DNA of 64,000 nucleotides from Accumulibacter sp. (GTDB lineage Bacteria; Pseudomonadota; Gammaproteobacteria; Burkholderiales; Rhodocyclaceae): NCBI GenBank assembly GCA_017302455.1, contig JAFLDO010000019.1, positions 1 to 64,000 of the forward strand, read 5' to 3'. Shown piece by piece: positions 24,353 to 32,950 of this stretch (position 1 is its first letter; each line of letters starts with the position of its first letter). The notes under the pieces were generated by a model. It saw only the letters and a program-made list of their open reading frames with translations, ran no database searches and was not told where the DNA came from. The position numbers and the translations under genes were made by a program.

Positions 24353-26110
24353 ATGCTGATCCCTGATTTCGAGACTGTGTTGCCGCGCTTGGTTTCGACC
24401 TTTGAATCAGGGCGTCTCGTGCCCTTCATTGGCGCCGGCATGAGTGCTCCGGTCTGCAACGGTTGGCCGGCGTTCATCCAGGCCCTCGAACGTGCGGCCG
24501 GGATGGCCGAGATGCCACTTGCCGCCGATGCTCCACGGGAAACCCTGGTCAGGCGCGCCAACCTTGCCGTGCGCATGCTCAAGCGCGCCGCACCCGGGAA
24601 GTTCGCGACCGCGGTGCGTGCCAGTCTGCTCACCAGGCCAGACGAGAGTCCGTCGGCGCTGGCACAGACAGACGCTCTGGCGCGTCTCGGCTGGCCGCTG
24701 GTCGTGACGACCAACTACGACAACTGCTACGCCGCCGCGCTCTGCCGCTTCGCGGCGGGACGTGACTTCGCGGTGCTCGGGCGCAGCGCCGAGGATTGCC
24801 AGCGCGTTCTTACGTCGCTGACTAACGTTGGCCGCCCGCTGCTGTGGGCGTTGCAGGGCTATCTGGCCGACCTGCCGCACCTCGGCGTGCATGCGGAGGA
24901 CCTGACTGCTCTCGAGCAGCAACTCGTGGTTGGCCACGAGGAGTATCGGCGGGTTACCTATCGAGATGCGCACTTCCGGCGCGCGTTCGCCGAGGTGTTC
25001 CGCCAGCGCTCGTTGCTGTTCCTGGGAGCAGGCCTGCAGGAAACCTATCTGCAAGAGCTGTTCGGGGAAGTCCTCGAGTTCTACGGGCCCGGTGCGCGCA
25101 CCCACTATGCCTTCATCCCAGAGGGCGAAGTGGATCCAGAGTTCATGTTGGCGCGCTTCCAGATCGTCGTCGTCGAGTACCCGAAGGGTGAACACGGTCA
25201 GGTCTGCGCTCGGCTGAACGCCCTGGCCGACCAGTTGTCGCGGCCGCACCGCACGGCCACAACATGGAGCTGGGGTCGCATCGAAGATACAGGCACCGAG
25301 CACTGGAGGAGCGTTCCCGACCTCGAGGTGATCCGTGGCCCTTTGCCCACCGCCGCAGCCGACGGCGAGTGTCTTGCGGTAAGTGCGGGTGGCAGCGGCG
25401 ACAACTTCTTCTTCTCGCCCGGCATTCGCAGCGTGCTTTGCCAATGGCAGGCCGTGCAGCCCATGCCGGACCGGCTGCCGTCGCCGTACCTGGGGCAGTT
25501 CGGTGCGTTGCCGGTGTTTGCCGTACGGGCGCGCAACGAGGCCGACGAGCGGAGCCTTGCGGAGGTCCGCGACGCTTCGCTCGCGCTGTTCGAATGGGTC
25601 GCACCGCGCTTCCGATGCATCCGCATGCAGTTGCTCGCCACCGGCGGGCAGGATAAGGTGGACCTCGCGCACTGGAAGGTGCGCAACTACCCCGAGCGCT
25701 TCTCGTTCGTCCAGACAGTGACCGCTTGGGCGAGCTGGCGGCGCGCGCATCCCCACGTCGACTGCCGGCTCGTGCTGCATGTCGTCGCGGACTCGGTGTT
25801 CCGCGAGATCGCAAGCGGCCGCATCGATGTGCTGGAGTTGCTCAGTTGCACGGACAGCCGCTTCTTCGTCGAGGTGGTCGGCGAGCGCGGCGAACCAGAG
25901 CGGCGACTATTCCAGACGATGCCGGAAGTATCGCTCGCCCACGTGGCCGAAGACCTGCAACTCGCCCCAGGGATGTGGCAAGCGAAGGTCACGCCGCCAC
26001 CCGACATCCAGGACGCCTGGCATGCGCTGGATGATGCGACGCTCGAGCGGACTCTGGCGAGCTTTGGCGTGGTTCCCGGAAGCACACTGCACTTCAGCCG
26101 CCGCCCTTGA
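24353..26110 (+). CDS. SIR2-like protein with unknown C-terminal domain
   Basis: A 585-residue cytosolic protein. Residues 10-290 form a SIR2-like NAD-binding domain: 'VPFIGAGMSAPVCNGWP' (GAGxS at 27-31), 'LVVTTNYDN' (Asn121), and 'SLLFLGAGLQETYL' as a second nucleotide-contact segment. The catalytic His of 'LHG' in active family members aligns with Gln168 ('WALQGYL'), so NAD cleavage may be lost or altered. Residues 300-585 are an unrecognised alpha/beta domain, containing 'HVDCRLVLHVVADSVFREI' and 'GRIDVLELLSC'. SIR2-like proteins with extra domains often act in antiphage defence by depleting NAD. This gene stands alone between a metabolic operon and psd. The ATG at 24353 is chosen for its GGAGG seven bases upstream. 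Confidence 0.75.
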   Translation: MLIPDFETVLPRLVSTFESGRLVPFIGAGMSAPVCNGWPAFIQALERAAGMAEMPLAADAPRETLVRRANLAVRMLKRAAPGKFATAVRASLLTRPDESPSALAQTDALARLGWPLVVTTNYDNCYAAALCRFAAGRDFAVLGRSAEDCQRVLTSLTNVGRPLLWALQGYLADLPHLGVHAEDLTALEQQLVVGHEEYRRVTYRDAHFRRAFAEVFRQRSLLFLGAGLQETYLQELFGEVLEFYGPGARTHYAFIPEGEVDPEFMLARFQIVVVEYPKGEHGQVCARLNALADQLSRPHRTATTWSWGRIEDTGTEHWRSVPDLEVIRGPLPTAAADGECLAVSAGGSGDNFFFSPGIRSVLCQWQAVQPMPDRLPSPYLGQFGALPVFAVRARNEADERSLAEVRDASLALFEWVAPRFRCIRMQLLATGGQDKVDLAHWKVRNYPERFSFVQTVTAWASWRRAHPHVDCRLVLHVVADSVFREIASGRIDVLELLSCTDSRFFVEVVGERGEPERRLFQTMPEVSLAHVAEDLQLAPGMWQAKVTPPPDIQDAWHALDDATLERTLASFGVVPGSTLHFSRRP

Positions 26111-26171
26111 GTGGCGCGTCGCCAGCTCGCTCCCGCCTCAGTCTGTGCCGCGATCGCAGGATCGCCGACTT

Positions 26172-27029
26172 TCAGCTCGCTGCGCCAGCCTTGCAGGCCA
26201 TCGCTTCACCCATGCGGATCGCGCGGGTGGCGGTCCAGGTCGGGTTGAAGCGCAAGGTATCTCGCGGGAAAAGCATGACCACCGTCGAGCCGAGCAGGAA
26301 GCGGCCCATTTCCTCGCCCTGCTTGAGGAGAACCTGCTGGTCGTCATAGAGCCACTCGCGAATCTGGCTGCCGCGCGGTGGGTTGACCGTGCCATGCCAG
26401 ACCGTCGCCATGCTGCCGACGATGGTGGCGCCGACCAGGGTCAGCACGAAGCTGCCGAACTCGGCATCGAAGACGCAGACGACTCGCTCGTTGCGCGCGA
26501 AGAGGCCGGGGACGCCGCGTGCGGTTGCGGGATTAACGGAGAACAACTCGCCGGGAACATGGATCATGCGCCGCAGGCGCCCGCCGACCGGCATGTGAAT
26601 CCGGTGATAGTCACGCGGGCTCAGGTACAGCGTGGCAAAGGCCCCGTCGGCGAAGCGCGAGGCGAGTTCGCCGTCGCCGCCGACGAGCGCTGTGGTCGAG
26701 TATCGATGACCCTTGGCCTGGAAGATCTGGTCCTGCTCGATGCCGCCGAACTGGCTGATGGCGCCGTCGACCGGGCAGATGAAGTCGGCGTCGGCGAGCG
26801 GCCGTGCTCCAGCGCGTAGAGGCCGGGTGAAGAACTCGTTGAAGCTGCGATAACTGACCGGGTCAGAATCGACGGCTTCGCTGAGATCGACGCCATAGCG
26901 CTGCACAAACCAACGAATGACGCTGGTGGTGAGGCTGCCTGCTTCGGTGTCGGCGAGCCTGCCGGCGAGTGTGGTGAGTGCCTGTTTCGGTAACAGGTAC
27001 TGGGCCAGTACGGCGAGACGGTCGGACAC
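26172..27029 (-). CDS. psd: Phosphatidylserine decarboxylase proenzyme
   Basis: A 285-residue enzyme that converts phosphatidylserine to phosphatidylethanolamine at the inner membrane. The self-cleavage motif is LGST near residue 246 ('GRFLLGSTVVMLF'), where Ser becomes the pyruvoyl group of the alpha chain. Also present are 'FNEFFTRPL' and 'PVDGAISQFG' near the N-terminal third and 'LSPRDYHRIHMPVGG' with the conserved catalytic His/Asp area. Length is usual for the proteobacterial type I enzyme. Start is GTG at 27029 with only a weak ribosome site. It is convergent with the SIR2-like gene and separated from it by 61 bases. Confidence 0.95.
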   Translation of the reverse strand: MSDRLAVLAQYLLPKQALTTLAGRLADTEAGSLTTSVIRWFVQRYGVDLSEAVDSDPVSYRSFNEFFTRPLRAGARPLADADFICPVDGAISQFGGIEQDQIFQAKGHRYSTTALVGGDGELASRFADGAFATLYLSPRDYHRIHMPVGGRLRRMIHVPGELFSVNPATARGVPGLFARNERVVCVFDAEFGSFVLTLVGATIVGSMATVWHGTVNPPRGSQIREWLYDDQQVLLKQGEEMGRFLLGSTVVMLFPRDTLRFNPTWTATRAIRMGEAMACKAGAAS

Positions 27030-27162
27030 GAATTGAGCCTGCGGGAGAGAATCTGCAATTATACGGGTTGGCTCCGCTGCGCGGATTCTTTCACTGCACG
27101 AGGCGTCCGAAATCCGCCGTTGAGGTCGTCGCGGGGCAGTTGCGGCAGTGGGCCAGCGTGGA

Positions 27163-27713
27163 TCAGAAGAGGGTTCTGAGATGCGGCAGCAGGCCTTGCT
27201 CGCTGACGAAGGTGAGGTCGTACATCGCCGTCAGCCCTCTGGCGTGTTCGTCACTGAGGCCCGCCACGCACATGACGAGCTTCTTGCCGGTCAGCCCGAG
27301 GCGCTTGCGCAAGCTGACGTATCTGTCGATGTCCTGGCGATATTCACCGCTCTTGCACTCGATGCAGAGAGCCAGTTGGTTATCGATGAGCATGAATACG
27401 TCGAGTTCGCAGTGTTCCTCGTCGCTCAGCGTGATGACCAACTGGCGGGCACAGGAAAATTCCTTCGCGCGTTCCTGGCAGTAAGCCAGGCAGGTCATCA
27501 TCGCGAACCACTCCAGCCATTCACCGTTGAAGAACTGGCGGATGGTCGACGCCGTTGGGCGTCAAAGTACTTCTCGAGGAGCCTGCCAACAAAGAAGAGA
27601 GTCGGATAGACCGGGGTGGTACTGCCGCAACGAGGGCAGGCGACAGTGGCGCCGATCTGGCCATCTGCTTGTTCCTCGAGATGAGCGCACTTGTTGCATC
27701 GAGAGATGGCCAT
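27163..27713 (-). pseudogene. Zinc-ribbon plus DUF1887-like nuclease, frameshifted
   Basis: Two frames join into one protein. The 5' frame from ATG 27713 gives a zinc ribbon (CNKC and CPRC) followed by 'FFVGRLLEKYFDAQRR'. About 27560 the sense continues one frame over with 'TIRQFFNGEWLEWFAMMTCLAY', then 'CELDVFMLIDNQLALCIECKSGE', 'YVSLRKRLGLTGKKLVM' and the stop at 27163. The second half matches the PD-(D/E)XK nuclease core of the DUF1887/Card1-Can2 type (FxNGxWLE; Asp in ELDV; ExK in IECKSG). Adding one base near 27560 restores about 184 codons. As it stands the product is truncated. It may be a real mutation or a sequence error. Neighbours: psd and korB, unrelated. Confidence 0.65.
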
Positions 27714-27797
27714 GGCTGGAGCGATGAGGGAGGAGGCGCCAAGAATACGCGGAACCACTCCCGGCCGCCAGACCGGCGAAAACCTCGGACCTCCTCG

Positions 27798-28853
27798 CTA
27801 GCGCAGCGACGCGTTGATCTTCTCGAGGGCAGCCAGTCCCGGGCAGAGTTCGGCGGCGCCAAGTGTGTTCAGTGGCGCGTCGACGGTTCCGAGCTGCTCG
27901 TGCAGGTCAGCGGAGTCAACGTCGAGGTAGAGCAGGCCGGTGACGACCTCACCGCGCGCCGCGTGCTCCTGGATGTAACTCATCGCCCGGATGCGGTCGG
28001 TGGGATCGTAGTCGGCGTGCAGTTTGCGCAGGCGGACGACCGATCCGTCGTGCTGGCGGACTTCGGTCACCTCCCCCTCGCCATATTCGGCCGTGATTTC
28101 TTCGCGCTGCGGCCAGAAGTCGAGGCGGTTGACCGCCTCGTTGTGCTCGCGCACGTAGTCGTAGCTCTTGGTACTGCCGGTGTGGTTGTTGAAGGCAAGG
28201 CATGGCGAGAGGACGTCGATCACCGCCGCTCCCTGATGTGCGAGGGCGGCCTTGATCAGCGGCACGAGCTGCGTCTTGTCGCCGGAAAAGCCGCGGCCGA
28301 CGAAGGTTGCTCCCATGACCAGGGCGAGGGTCACCAGGTCGAGCGGCGCGTCGTTGTTCACCTGCCCGCGCTTGGATTTCGAGCCCTTGTCGGCGGTGGC
28401 CGAGAACTGCCCCTTGGTGAGTCCATAGACGCCGTTGTTCTCGACGATGTAGGTCATGTTGACGCCACGGCGCATGACGTGCGCGAACTGGCCGAGGCCA
28501 ATCGATGCCGAGTCGCCATCGCCCGAGACGCCCAGGTAGATCAGCTCGCGGTTGGCCAGGTAGGCGCCGGTGAGAACCGAAGGCATGCGACCGTGGACGG
28601 TGTTGAAGCCGTGCGAGTTGCCGAGGAAGTAGTCGGGGGTCTTCGACGAGCAGCCGATTCCCGAGAGCTTGGCGACGCGATGCGGTTCGATGTCGAGTTC
28701 CCAGCACGCCTGGATGATCGCCGCCGAGATCGAGTCGTGGCCGCAGCCGGCGCAGAGCGTCGAGATCTTGCCCTCGTAGTCGCGGCGCGTGAAGCCGACG
28801 CGATTCTTCGTCAGGCTAGGGTGGTGCAGCGTGGGTTTGGCGAGGTAGGTCAT
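27798..28853 (-). CDS. korB: 2-oxoglutarate:acceptor oxidoreductase, beta subunit
   Basis: A 351-residue thiamine diphosphate subunit. 'CAGCGHDSISAAIIQACWEL' is the usual Fe-S/TPP-proximal Cys motif, 'LSGIGCSSKTPDYFLGNSHGFNTVHGR' the entry to the TPP site, and 'GVSGDGDSASIGLGQFAHVMRR' with 'IVENNGVYGLTKGQFS' the GDG-N motif that binds TPP-Mg. It is the KorB/OorB type (2-oxoglutarate-directed GHGR/TPKG-like loop 'HGRMPSVLTGAYLAN'). ATG at 28853 follows the alpha-subunit stop by one base. With KorA and the flavoprotein it oxidises 2-oxoglutarate to succinyl-CoA. Confidence 0.92.
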   Translation of the reverse strand: MTYLAKPTLHHPSLTKNRVGFTRRDYEGKISTLCAGCGHDSISAAIIQACWELDIEPHRVAKLSGIGCSSKTPDYFLGNSHGFNTVHGRMPSVLTGAYLANRELIYLGVSGDGDSASIGLGQFAHVMRRGVNMTYIVENNGVYGLTKGQFSATADKGSKSKRGQVNNDAPLDLVTLALVMGATFVGRGFSGDKTQLVPLIKAALAHQGAAVIDVLSPCLAFNNHTGSTKSYDYVREHNEAVNRLDFWPQREEITAEYGEGEVTEVRQHDGSVVRLRKLHADYDPTDRIRAMSYIQEHAARGEVVTGLLYLDVDSADLHEQLGTVDAPLNTLGAAELCPGLAALEKINASLR

Positions 28854-28854
28854 T

Positions 28855-30693
28855 TCAGGCCACCATCCCTTCACGAAGTGGACGCACATTGATGCGCGAG
28901 ACGCGTTCGGCGATTTCCTGGGTGATGAAGCGCGCGGTGATCGGCGTGCCGTCGTAGTGCAGGACACGAATCAGGCTCGCCGGGCTGACGCCGGCTTCGT
29001 TGATCAGCAGCGTCGTCAGTTGTCCGTCGAGGTTCTGCTCGAGCACGAAAACCTTCGAGTGGGCGGCGATGAAATCGGCGATCTCGTTCTGGAACGGGAA
29101 GGCGCGGATGCGCAGGGCGTTGATGTAGATGCCCTGCTCGGCGAGCGCGTCGAGCGCTTCGTGCATCGCCGGGCTCGTCGAGCCATAGAAGATCGCCGCG
29201 AAGCGCGCCGGGAATTTGGCCGCGGTGAGCACCGGCAGCGGCACCAGCGACTTGGCCGTCTCGAATTTGCGCAGCAGCCGCTGCATGTTGTAGACGTAGT
29301 CGGCACCGGCTTCCGAGTAGCCGGCATAGGCGTTCTTGGTCGACCCGCGCGTGAAGTAGCCGCCCTTGGTCGGATGGGTACCCGGATACGTCCGGTAGGG
29401 TATGCCGTCGCCGTCGACGTCGAGATAGCGGCCGAAGTCGGTGCCGGCGTCGAGCGCATCGCGCGTCATCACCTTGCCGCGGTCGTACTCGCGGCTCTCA
29501 TCCCAGGCGAACGGCCGGCACAGGCGCTGGTTCATGCCGATGTCGAGGTCGCTCATGACGAAGATCGGCGTCTGCAGGCGTTCGGCGAGGTCGAGCGCCT
29601 GTGCCGACATTTCGAAGCACTCGTAGGGATCCTCGGGAAACAGCAGCACGTGCCGGGTGTCGCCGTGCGAGGCGTAGGCGCAGGCGAGCACGTCAGCCTG
29701 CTGCGTGCGCGTCGGCATGCCGGTTGACGGACCACCGCGCTGGACGTTGATCAGCACGGCCGGAATCTCGGCGAAGTAGGCGAGGCCGATGAACTCGGTC
29801 ATCAGCGAGATTCCCGGCCCGGAGGTGGCGGTGAACGAGCGCGCACCGTTCCAGCCGGCGCCGACTACCATGCCGATCGAAGCCAGTTCATCTTCGGCCT
29901 GGACGATGGCGTAGCGATGCTGGCCGGTGGCCGGGTCGACGCGCAACTTCTGCGTGTAACGAATGAACGCCTCGGCGACCGACGACGACGGCGTGATCGG
30001 ATACCAGGCGCAAACCGTCGCGCCCCCGTAAACGCAGCCCAGCGCCGCGGCGCTGTTGCCGTCGACGAAGACCTTGTCGCCGACCGCGTCGCGGCGCTCG
30101 ACCTTGAGCGCAATCCGCTTGAGATGCTGTTGCGCGTAGTCGCGGCCGAGGTTGAGCGCCTGCACATTGGCGTCGAACAACTTCTCCTTGCCTTTGTACT
30201 GTTCGCCGAAGAGCTTCTCGATCTCGGCCGGATCGATCTCGAGCAGTTGCGTCAACGCACCGATGTAGATGATGTTCTTCAGCAACTGGCGCTCGCGCGA
30301 GTCGGTGTAGGCGTTGTTGCAGATCTCGGTGACCGGCATGCCGATGACGTGGATGTCGTCGCGGAAGCGGGCGCGCGGGACGGGCTTGGAACTGTCGTAG
30401 AAGAGGTAGCCGCCGGGATCGATTTCGCGGACGTCCTGGTCCCAGGTCTGCGGATTCATGGTGACCATCATGTCGACGCCGCCACGCCGACCGAGGTAGC
30501 CGTGCTCGGTCACCCGTACTTCGAACCAGGTCGGCAGGCCCTGGATGTTCGACGGAAAGATGTTGCGCGGCGAGACCGGCACGCCCATGCGCAGGATGGC
30601 GCGCGCGAAGAGCTCGTTCGCCGAGGCCGACCCCGAACCGTTGATGTTGGCGAACTTGACGACGAAATCATTGACCGCTTCGATCTTCTGCAT
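28855..30693 (-). CDS. korA: 2-oxoglutarate:acceptor oxidoreductase, fused gamma-alpha subunit
   Basis: A 612-residue protein. Residues about 10-190 are the gamma domain ('GSGSASANELFARAILRMG', 'VRVTEHGYLGRRGGVDMMVTMN'), about 215-450 the alpha pyrimidine-binding domain ('GNSAAALGCVYGGATVCAWYPITPSSS', 'GPGISLMTEFIGLAYFAEIPAV', 'RGGPSTGMPTRTQQAD'), and the rest the C-terminal CoA/transketolase-like part. I start at ATG 30693 because GAGGAG stands eight bases before it; the longer frame adds only residues from the upstream gene's end. Eleven bases separate it from the flavoprotein gene. It works with KorB in anaerobic or micro-oxic oxidation of 2-oxoglutarate. Confidence 0.92.
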   Translation of the reverse strand: MQKIEAVNDFVVKFANINGSGSASANELFARAILRMGVPVSPRNIFPSNIQGLPTWFEVRVTEHGYLGRRGGVDMMVTMNPQTWDQDVREIDPGGYLFYDSSKPVPRARFRDDIHVIGMPVTEICNNAYTDSRERQLLKNIIYIGALTQLLEIDPAEIEKLFGEQYKGKEKLFDANVQALNLGRDYAQQHLKRIALKVERRDAVGDKVFVDGNSAAALGCVYGGATVCAWYPITPSSSVAEAFIRYTQKLRVDPATGQHRYAIVQAEDELASIGMVVGAGWNGARSFTATSGPGISLMTEFIGLAYFAEIPAVLINVQRGGPSTGMPTRTQQADVLACAYASHGDTRHVLLFPEDPYECFEMSAQALDLAERLQTPIFVMSDLDIGMNQRLCRPFAWDESREYDRGKVMTRDALDAGTDFGRYLDVDGDGIPYRTYPGTHPTKGGYFTRGSTKNAYAGYSEAGADYVYNMQRLLRKFETAKSLVPLPVLTAAKFPARFAAIFYGSTSPAMHEALDALAEQGIYINALRIRAFPFQNEIADFIAAHSKVFVLEQNLDGQLTTLLINEAGVSPASLIRVLHYDGTPITARFITQEIAERVSRINVRPLREGMVA

Positions 30694-30704
30694 TCTCGCT
30701 CTCC

Positions 30705-32549
30705 TCAGGCGGTTTGCTGCTGGGAAGCCTGCGTGCCGCCGCCGCGGCAGGCCGGCCCGGCGTGCGTCATGGCGAGCAGGAACTTCTGCATGTCCCAGGC
30801 GCCGGTCGGGCAGCGTTCGGCGCACAGGCCGCAATGCAGACAGACGTCCTCGTCCTTGACCATCACCCGCCCCGTCTTCAATATTTCCGAGACGTAGAGA
30901 TCCTGGCTCGTGTTGAGCGCCGGCGCGCGCAGGCGCGGGCGCAGTTCGTCCTCCTCAGCGTTGCCGGTGAAGCTGATGCAGTCCATCGGGCAGATGTCCA
31001 TGCAGGCGTCGCATTCGATGCACAGCTTGGGCGCGAATACCGTCTGCACGTCGCAGTTCAGGCAGCGCTGCGCTTCCTTGAAGGCCAGTTGGGGGTCGAA
31101 ACCCAGCTCGACTTCGATCTTGATGTTCTTCAGTGCCGCACCGATGTCGCGCAGCGGCACGCGCAGGCGGCGGTCGACCGAGATGGCATTGTCGTAGCGC
31201 CAGGCGTGGATGCCCATCTTCTGCGAAATCAGCGTGGTCATCGGGTCGGGCCGGGTGGCAATCTCCTCGCCGTTGAGCAGGCGGTCGATCGAAACCGCCG
31301 CTTCGTGGCCGTGCGCGACCGCCCAGATGATGTTCTTCGGCCCGAAGGCCGCATCACCGCCGAAGAAGACGTTGGGCAAGGTCGATTGCATTGTCTTTGC
31401 GTCGAGCTTGGGCAGGCCCCACTTGTCGAACTCGATGCCGATGTCGCGCTCGATCCACGGGAACGCATTGTCCTGACCGACGGCGACCAGCACCACGTCG
31501 CACGGAAAGTGAGCGTCCGGCTCGCCGGTCGGTACGAGGCTGCGCCGCCCCTGCTCATCGTAGACCGAACGCACCTTCGAGAAGGTCACGCCGGTCAGTC
31601 GGCCGCCGTTGTGAGTAAACGCCTTGGGCACCAAATTGTTGAGGATCGGGATGCCTTCGTGCATCGCGTCTTCCTTCTCCCAGGGGCTGGCCTTCATCTG
31701 CTCGAAGCCCGAGCGGACGATCACCTTGACGTCATCGCCGCCGAGGCGGCGTGCCGAGCGGCAACAGTCCATCGCCGTATTGCCACCGCCGAGGACGATG
31801 ACGCGCTTGCTGATCGATGTCGTATGGCCGAAGGCGACGTTGGCCAGCCAGTCGATTCCCAGATGAATGTGTTTCGCCGCCTCCTTGCGCCCCGGAATGT
31901 CGAGATCCTGACCGCGCGGTGCGCCGGATCCGACGAACACCGCGTCGTAGCCTTCCGCGAGCAGGTCGCGCAGCGAGCTCACGTACTGGCCACTGCGGAA
32001 GTCGACACCGAGCCCGAGAACATAGCCTGTCTCCTCGTCGATGACTTCTTCCGGCAGGCGGAACTTCGGAATCTGGGTGCGCATCATGCCGCCGGCACGG
32101 GCGTCGCCGTCGTAGATCACCACTTCATAGCCGAGCGGTGCGAGGTCGCGGGCGACGGTGAGCGAGGCGGGGCCGGCGCCGATGCAGGCGATGCGCCGGC
32201 CATTCTTCTGCTCGGCTGGCTGCGGCAGCAGGCCGCGGATGTCCTGCTTGTAGTCGGCGGCGACGCGCTTCAGCCGGCAGATGGCGACCGGCTCCTTGCG
32301 GTTGTGGCCGTCCGCCGTCTCCTCCTCGACGCGGCTGCGCCGACACGCCGGTTCGCAGGGGCGGTCGCACGTTCGCCCGAGGATGCCGGGAAAAACGTTC
32401 GACACCCAGTTGACCATGTAGGCATCGCTGTAGCGGCCGGCGGCGATCAGGCGGATGTACTCGGGGACGGGAGTGTGGGCCGGGCAGGCCCACTGGCAAT
32501 CAACGACTTTGTGGAAATAGTCGGGCGCGGCGATGTCGGTGGGCTTCAA
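30705..32549 (-). CDS. korC: NAD(P)H:acceptor flavoprotein subunit, GltD-like with two 4Fe-4S
   Basis: A 614-residue iron-sulfur flavoprotein. N-terminal cysteines 'CQWACPAHTP' and 'CDRPCEPAC' match the Fe-S domain of glutamate synthase small subunits. 'CIGAGPASLTVARDLAPLGYEVVIYDG' binds FAD, 'VIVLGGGNTAMDCCRSARRLGG' binds NAD(P), and two C-terminal [4Fe-4S] motifs follow (CIECDACMDICP and CLHCGLCAERCP). In Azoarcus evansii a three-subunit 2-oxoglutarate:NADP+ oxidoreductase with such a flavoprotein subunit is known; the operon here has the same make-up. I choose the TTG at 32549: the promoter-like pair at 32618-32646 and the conserved 'DYFHKVVDCQWACP' N-terminus favour it over an ATG at 32660. 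The gene name follows that analogy. Confidence 0.85.
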   Translation of the reverse strand: MKPTDIAAPDYFHKVVDCQWACPAHTPVPEYIRLIAAGRYSDAYMVNWVSNVFPGILGRTCDRPCEPACRRSRVEEETADGHNRKEPVAICRLKRVAADYKQDIRGLLPQPAEQKNGRRIACIGAGPASLTVARDLAPLGYEVVIYDGDARAGGMMRTQIPKFRLPEEVIDEETGYVLGLGVDFRSGQYVSSLRDLLAEGYDAVFVGSGAPRGQDLDIPGRKEAAKHIHLGIDWLANVAFGHTTSISKRVIVLGGGNTAMDCCRSARRLGGDDVKVIVRSGFEQMKASPWEKEDAMHEGIPILNNLVPKAFTHNGGRLTGVTFSKVRSVYDEQGRRSLVPTGEPDAHFPCDVVLVAVGQDNAFPWIERDIGIEFDKWGLPKLDAKTMQSTLPNVFFGGDAAFGPKNIIWAVAHGHEAAVSIDRLLNGEEIATRPDPMTTLISQKMGIHAWRYDNAISVDRRLRVPLRDIGAALKNIKIEVELGFDPQLAFKEAQRCLNCDVQTVFAPKLCIECDACMDICPMDCISFTGNAEEDELRPRLRAPALNTSQDLYVSEILKTGRVMVKDEDVCLHCGLCAERCPTGAWDMQKFLLAMTHAGPACRGGGTQASQQQTA

Positions 32550-32950
32550 GACGAACGTATCCTTTCCTGGAACGAGTCCGGAGCCACACTCTCTGGCCCC
32601 ACAAGAAATGAACTCCCATACTAACTCGCCGCCGAGACCCTGAAAAGGCCTATGTTTCATGGCGATGTCGTGGCCGACAGCTTCGCCTTCGTTCAGGGTC
32701 AGACAGGGCGTGAAAGGCTGCGCTGGCGGGCGCCCAGGCTGCCTGCAACAGGAGGCCGATGGCCGGCAAGGGGCGCAGCAGCGCTTTCCGCGGCAACTCG
32801 CCATGAATGAGGGTGGCCAGAAGAATGGTAGGTAGCGGCTGGCGTGCGGCGCAAGATTCTGCCGTGCCGATCAACATTTGTTGCCCATCACCAGCAGATG
32901 CCGCTACGAGCCAGACGCTCGTATCCACGACCTTTGCGGCCGACGCCATC
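32550..32950. other. Intergenic region between kor operon and a frameshifted gene
   Basis: About 400 bases containing the candidate kor promoter. The open frame starting at 32807 leads into the frameshifted gene, but its first 48 codons do not look coding. No other gene is supported. Confidence 0.35.
32618..32646 (-). promoter_or_regulatory. Candidate sigma-70 promoter of the kor operon
   Basis: On the minus strand TTTTCA (32646-32641) and TAGTAT (32623-32618) are 17 bases apart. This places transcription start near 32611, giving a leader of about 60 bases before the TTG at 32549. Each box matches the consensus at four or more of six positions. No start-site data; a moderate call. Confidence 0.4.

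Noticed and set aside
32550-32804. Longer N-terminus of the Kor flavoprotein
   Set aside because: It would start upstream of the candidate promoter and adds residues unlike the family N-terminus.
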